A stretch of DNA of 5,021 bases from JAGOPO01 sp038065515. GTDB lineage: Bacteria; Patescibacteriota; Minisyncoccia; 2-02-FULL-40-12; GWA2-44-9. The DNA lies in NCBI GenBank assembly GCA_038065515.1, contig JBBTQV010000005.1, positions 1-5,021 on the forward strand. The letters are read 5' to 3'. The stretch's first letter is position 1. Each line of letters begins with the position of its first letter. Shown one piece after another: positions 4,857 to 5,021 of this stretch. The position numbers and the translations under genes are program-made. Under the pieces are notes generated by a model. It saw only the letters and a program-made list of their open reading frames with translations. It had not been told where the DNA came from and ran no database searches.

Positions 4857-5021
4857 ATGTTCAGCAGGACCCCCCCCTCGTATCGTGTTCATAAAGTAGT
4901 ACTCGCTAGTTTTATCGCCGCCACATTCATCATGAGCGGTTTTTTTGTACCGAATGCGAATGCGGCGATTACATCCATCACACTAAATGATCCCACCGGC
5001 GGAGAGATGTGGCGCGGTACA
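4857..5021 (+). CDS. Secreted surface protein, N-terminal part (3' end outside window)
   Basis: 55 codons are visible and the frame is open to the window edge. Residues 1-36 form a classical signal peptide: an N-region with Arg4, Arg10 and Lys13, a hydrophobic core VVLASFIAATFIMSGFFV (14-31) and the cleavage motif ANA at 34-36, so the mature chain would begin AITSITL. The mature start TLNDPTGGEMWRGT resembles the opening of Ser/Thr-rich Kre9/KNH-like beta-sandwich domains (family pattern: SPNGGEVWxxG), common in large secreted proteins of CPR and other bacteria. The domain assignment rests on about 14 residues and is tentative. The start ATG has only a weak GGA ribosome site at 4846-4848. Codons 5-7 lie in a run of eight C residues (4870-4877), which could change length by slippage. 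The protein is exported, so it is functionally separate from the sugar-phosphate enzymes upstream. Confidence 0.75.
   Translation, partial: MFSRTPPSYRVHKVVLASFIAATFIMSGFFVPNANAAITSITLNDPTGGEMWRGT

Noticed and set aside
4334..4858. A 174-codon frame on the minus strand
   Set aside because: It is antisense to the small anchored protein, which fits the operon, starts 3 bases after the aldolase stop and has a clear membrane anchor. The antisense frame shows no domain or signal.
1..5021. Insertion sequences, CRISPR arrays, attachment sites
   Set aside because: No transposase or integrase frame, no regularly spaced direct repeats and no terminal inverted repeats with target duplications were seen. 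The inverted repeats present are RNA stems or terminators.

Overview
The window looks like a bacterial chromosome segment of moderate GC content, roughly mid-50s percent by eye. Genes are tightly packed and mostly on the plus strand. The divergent sugar-phosphate enzymes, the unrecognised operon partners and a secreted protein opening with a Kre9/KNH-like segment together suggest a Candidate Phyla Radiation (Patescibacteria, for example Parcubacteria-like) genome. This is an inference from style, not a phylogenetic result. TGA serves as a normal stop (3451-3453 and 4302-4304), which argues against the CPR lineages that recode UGA.

Layout. Positions 3-317 are the 3' half of a ribulose-phosphate 3-epimerase gene. 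A PfkB-family sugar or nucleoside kinase follows after 7 bases (325-1305). Then comes an unusually long stretch of about 880 bases without a credible protein gene (1306-2184). A second plus-strand operon follows: an unrecognised 422-residue protein (2185-3453), a class II fructose-bisphosphate aldolase family protein overlapping it by 4 bases (3450-4304), and a small membrane-anchored protein (4308-4724). After 132 bases a secreted protein begins and runs off the end (4857-5021).

The most interesting part is 1300-2100. On the minus strand it holds two complete tandem transcription units with no protein gene in either. Each has a sigma70-type promoter with an extended -10 (2072-2099 and 1670-1698), about 340-360 nt of strongly structured sequence, and an intrinsic terminator with a T-tract (1725-1800, plus a second hairpin at 1706-1723; and 1304-1333). 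Several helices pair perfectly, or with G-U wobbles, only when read as minus-strand RNA. I read them as two noncoding RNAs. I do not recognise either; hallmark motifs of RNase P RNA, tmRNA, SRP RNA and tRNA were looked for by eye and not found.

How the genes fit together. The epimerase, PfkB kinase and aldolase all act on sugar phosphates and would link the pentose phosphate pathway with lower glycolysis. The 422-residue protein is coupled to the aldolase gene and probably belongs to the same process, but its role cannot be read from the sequence. The small anchored protein and the secreted protein mark a shift toward cell-envelope functions at the right edge.
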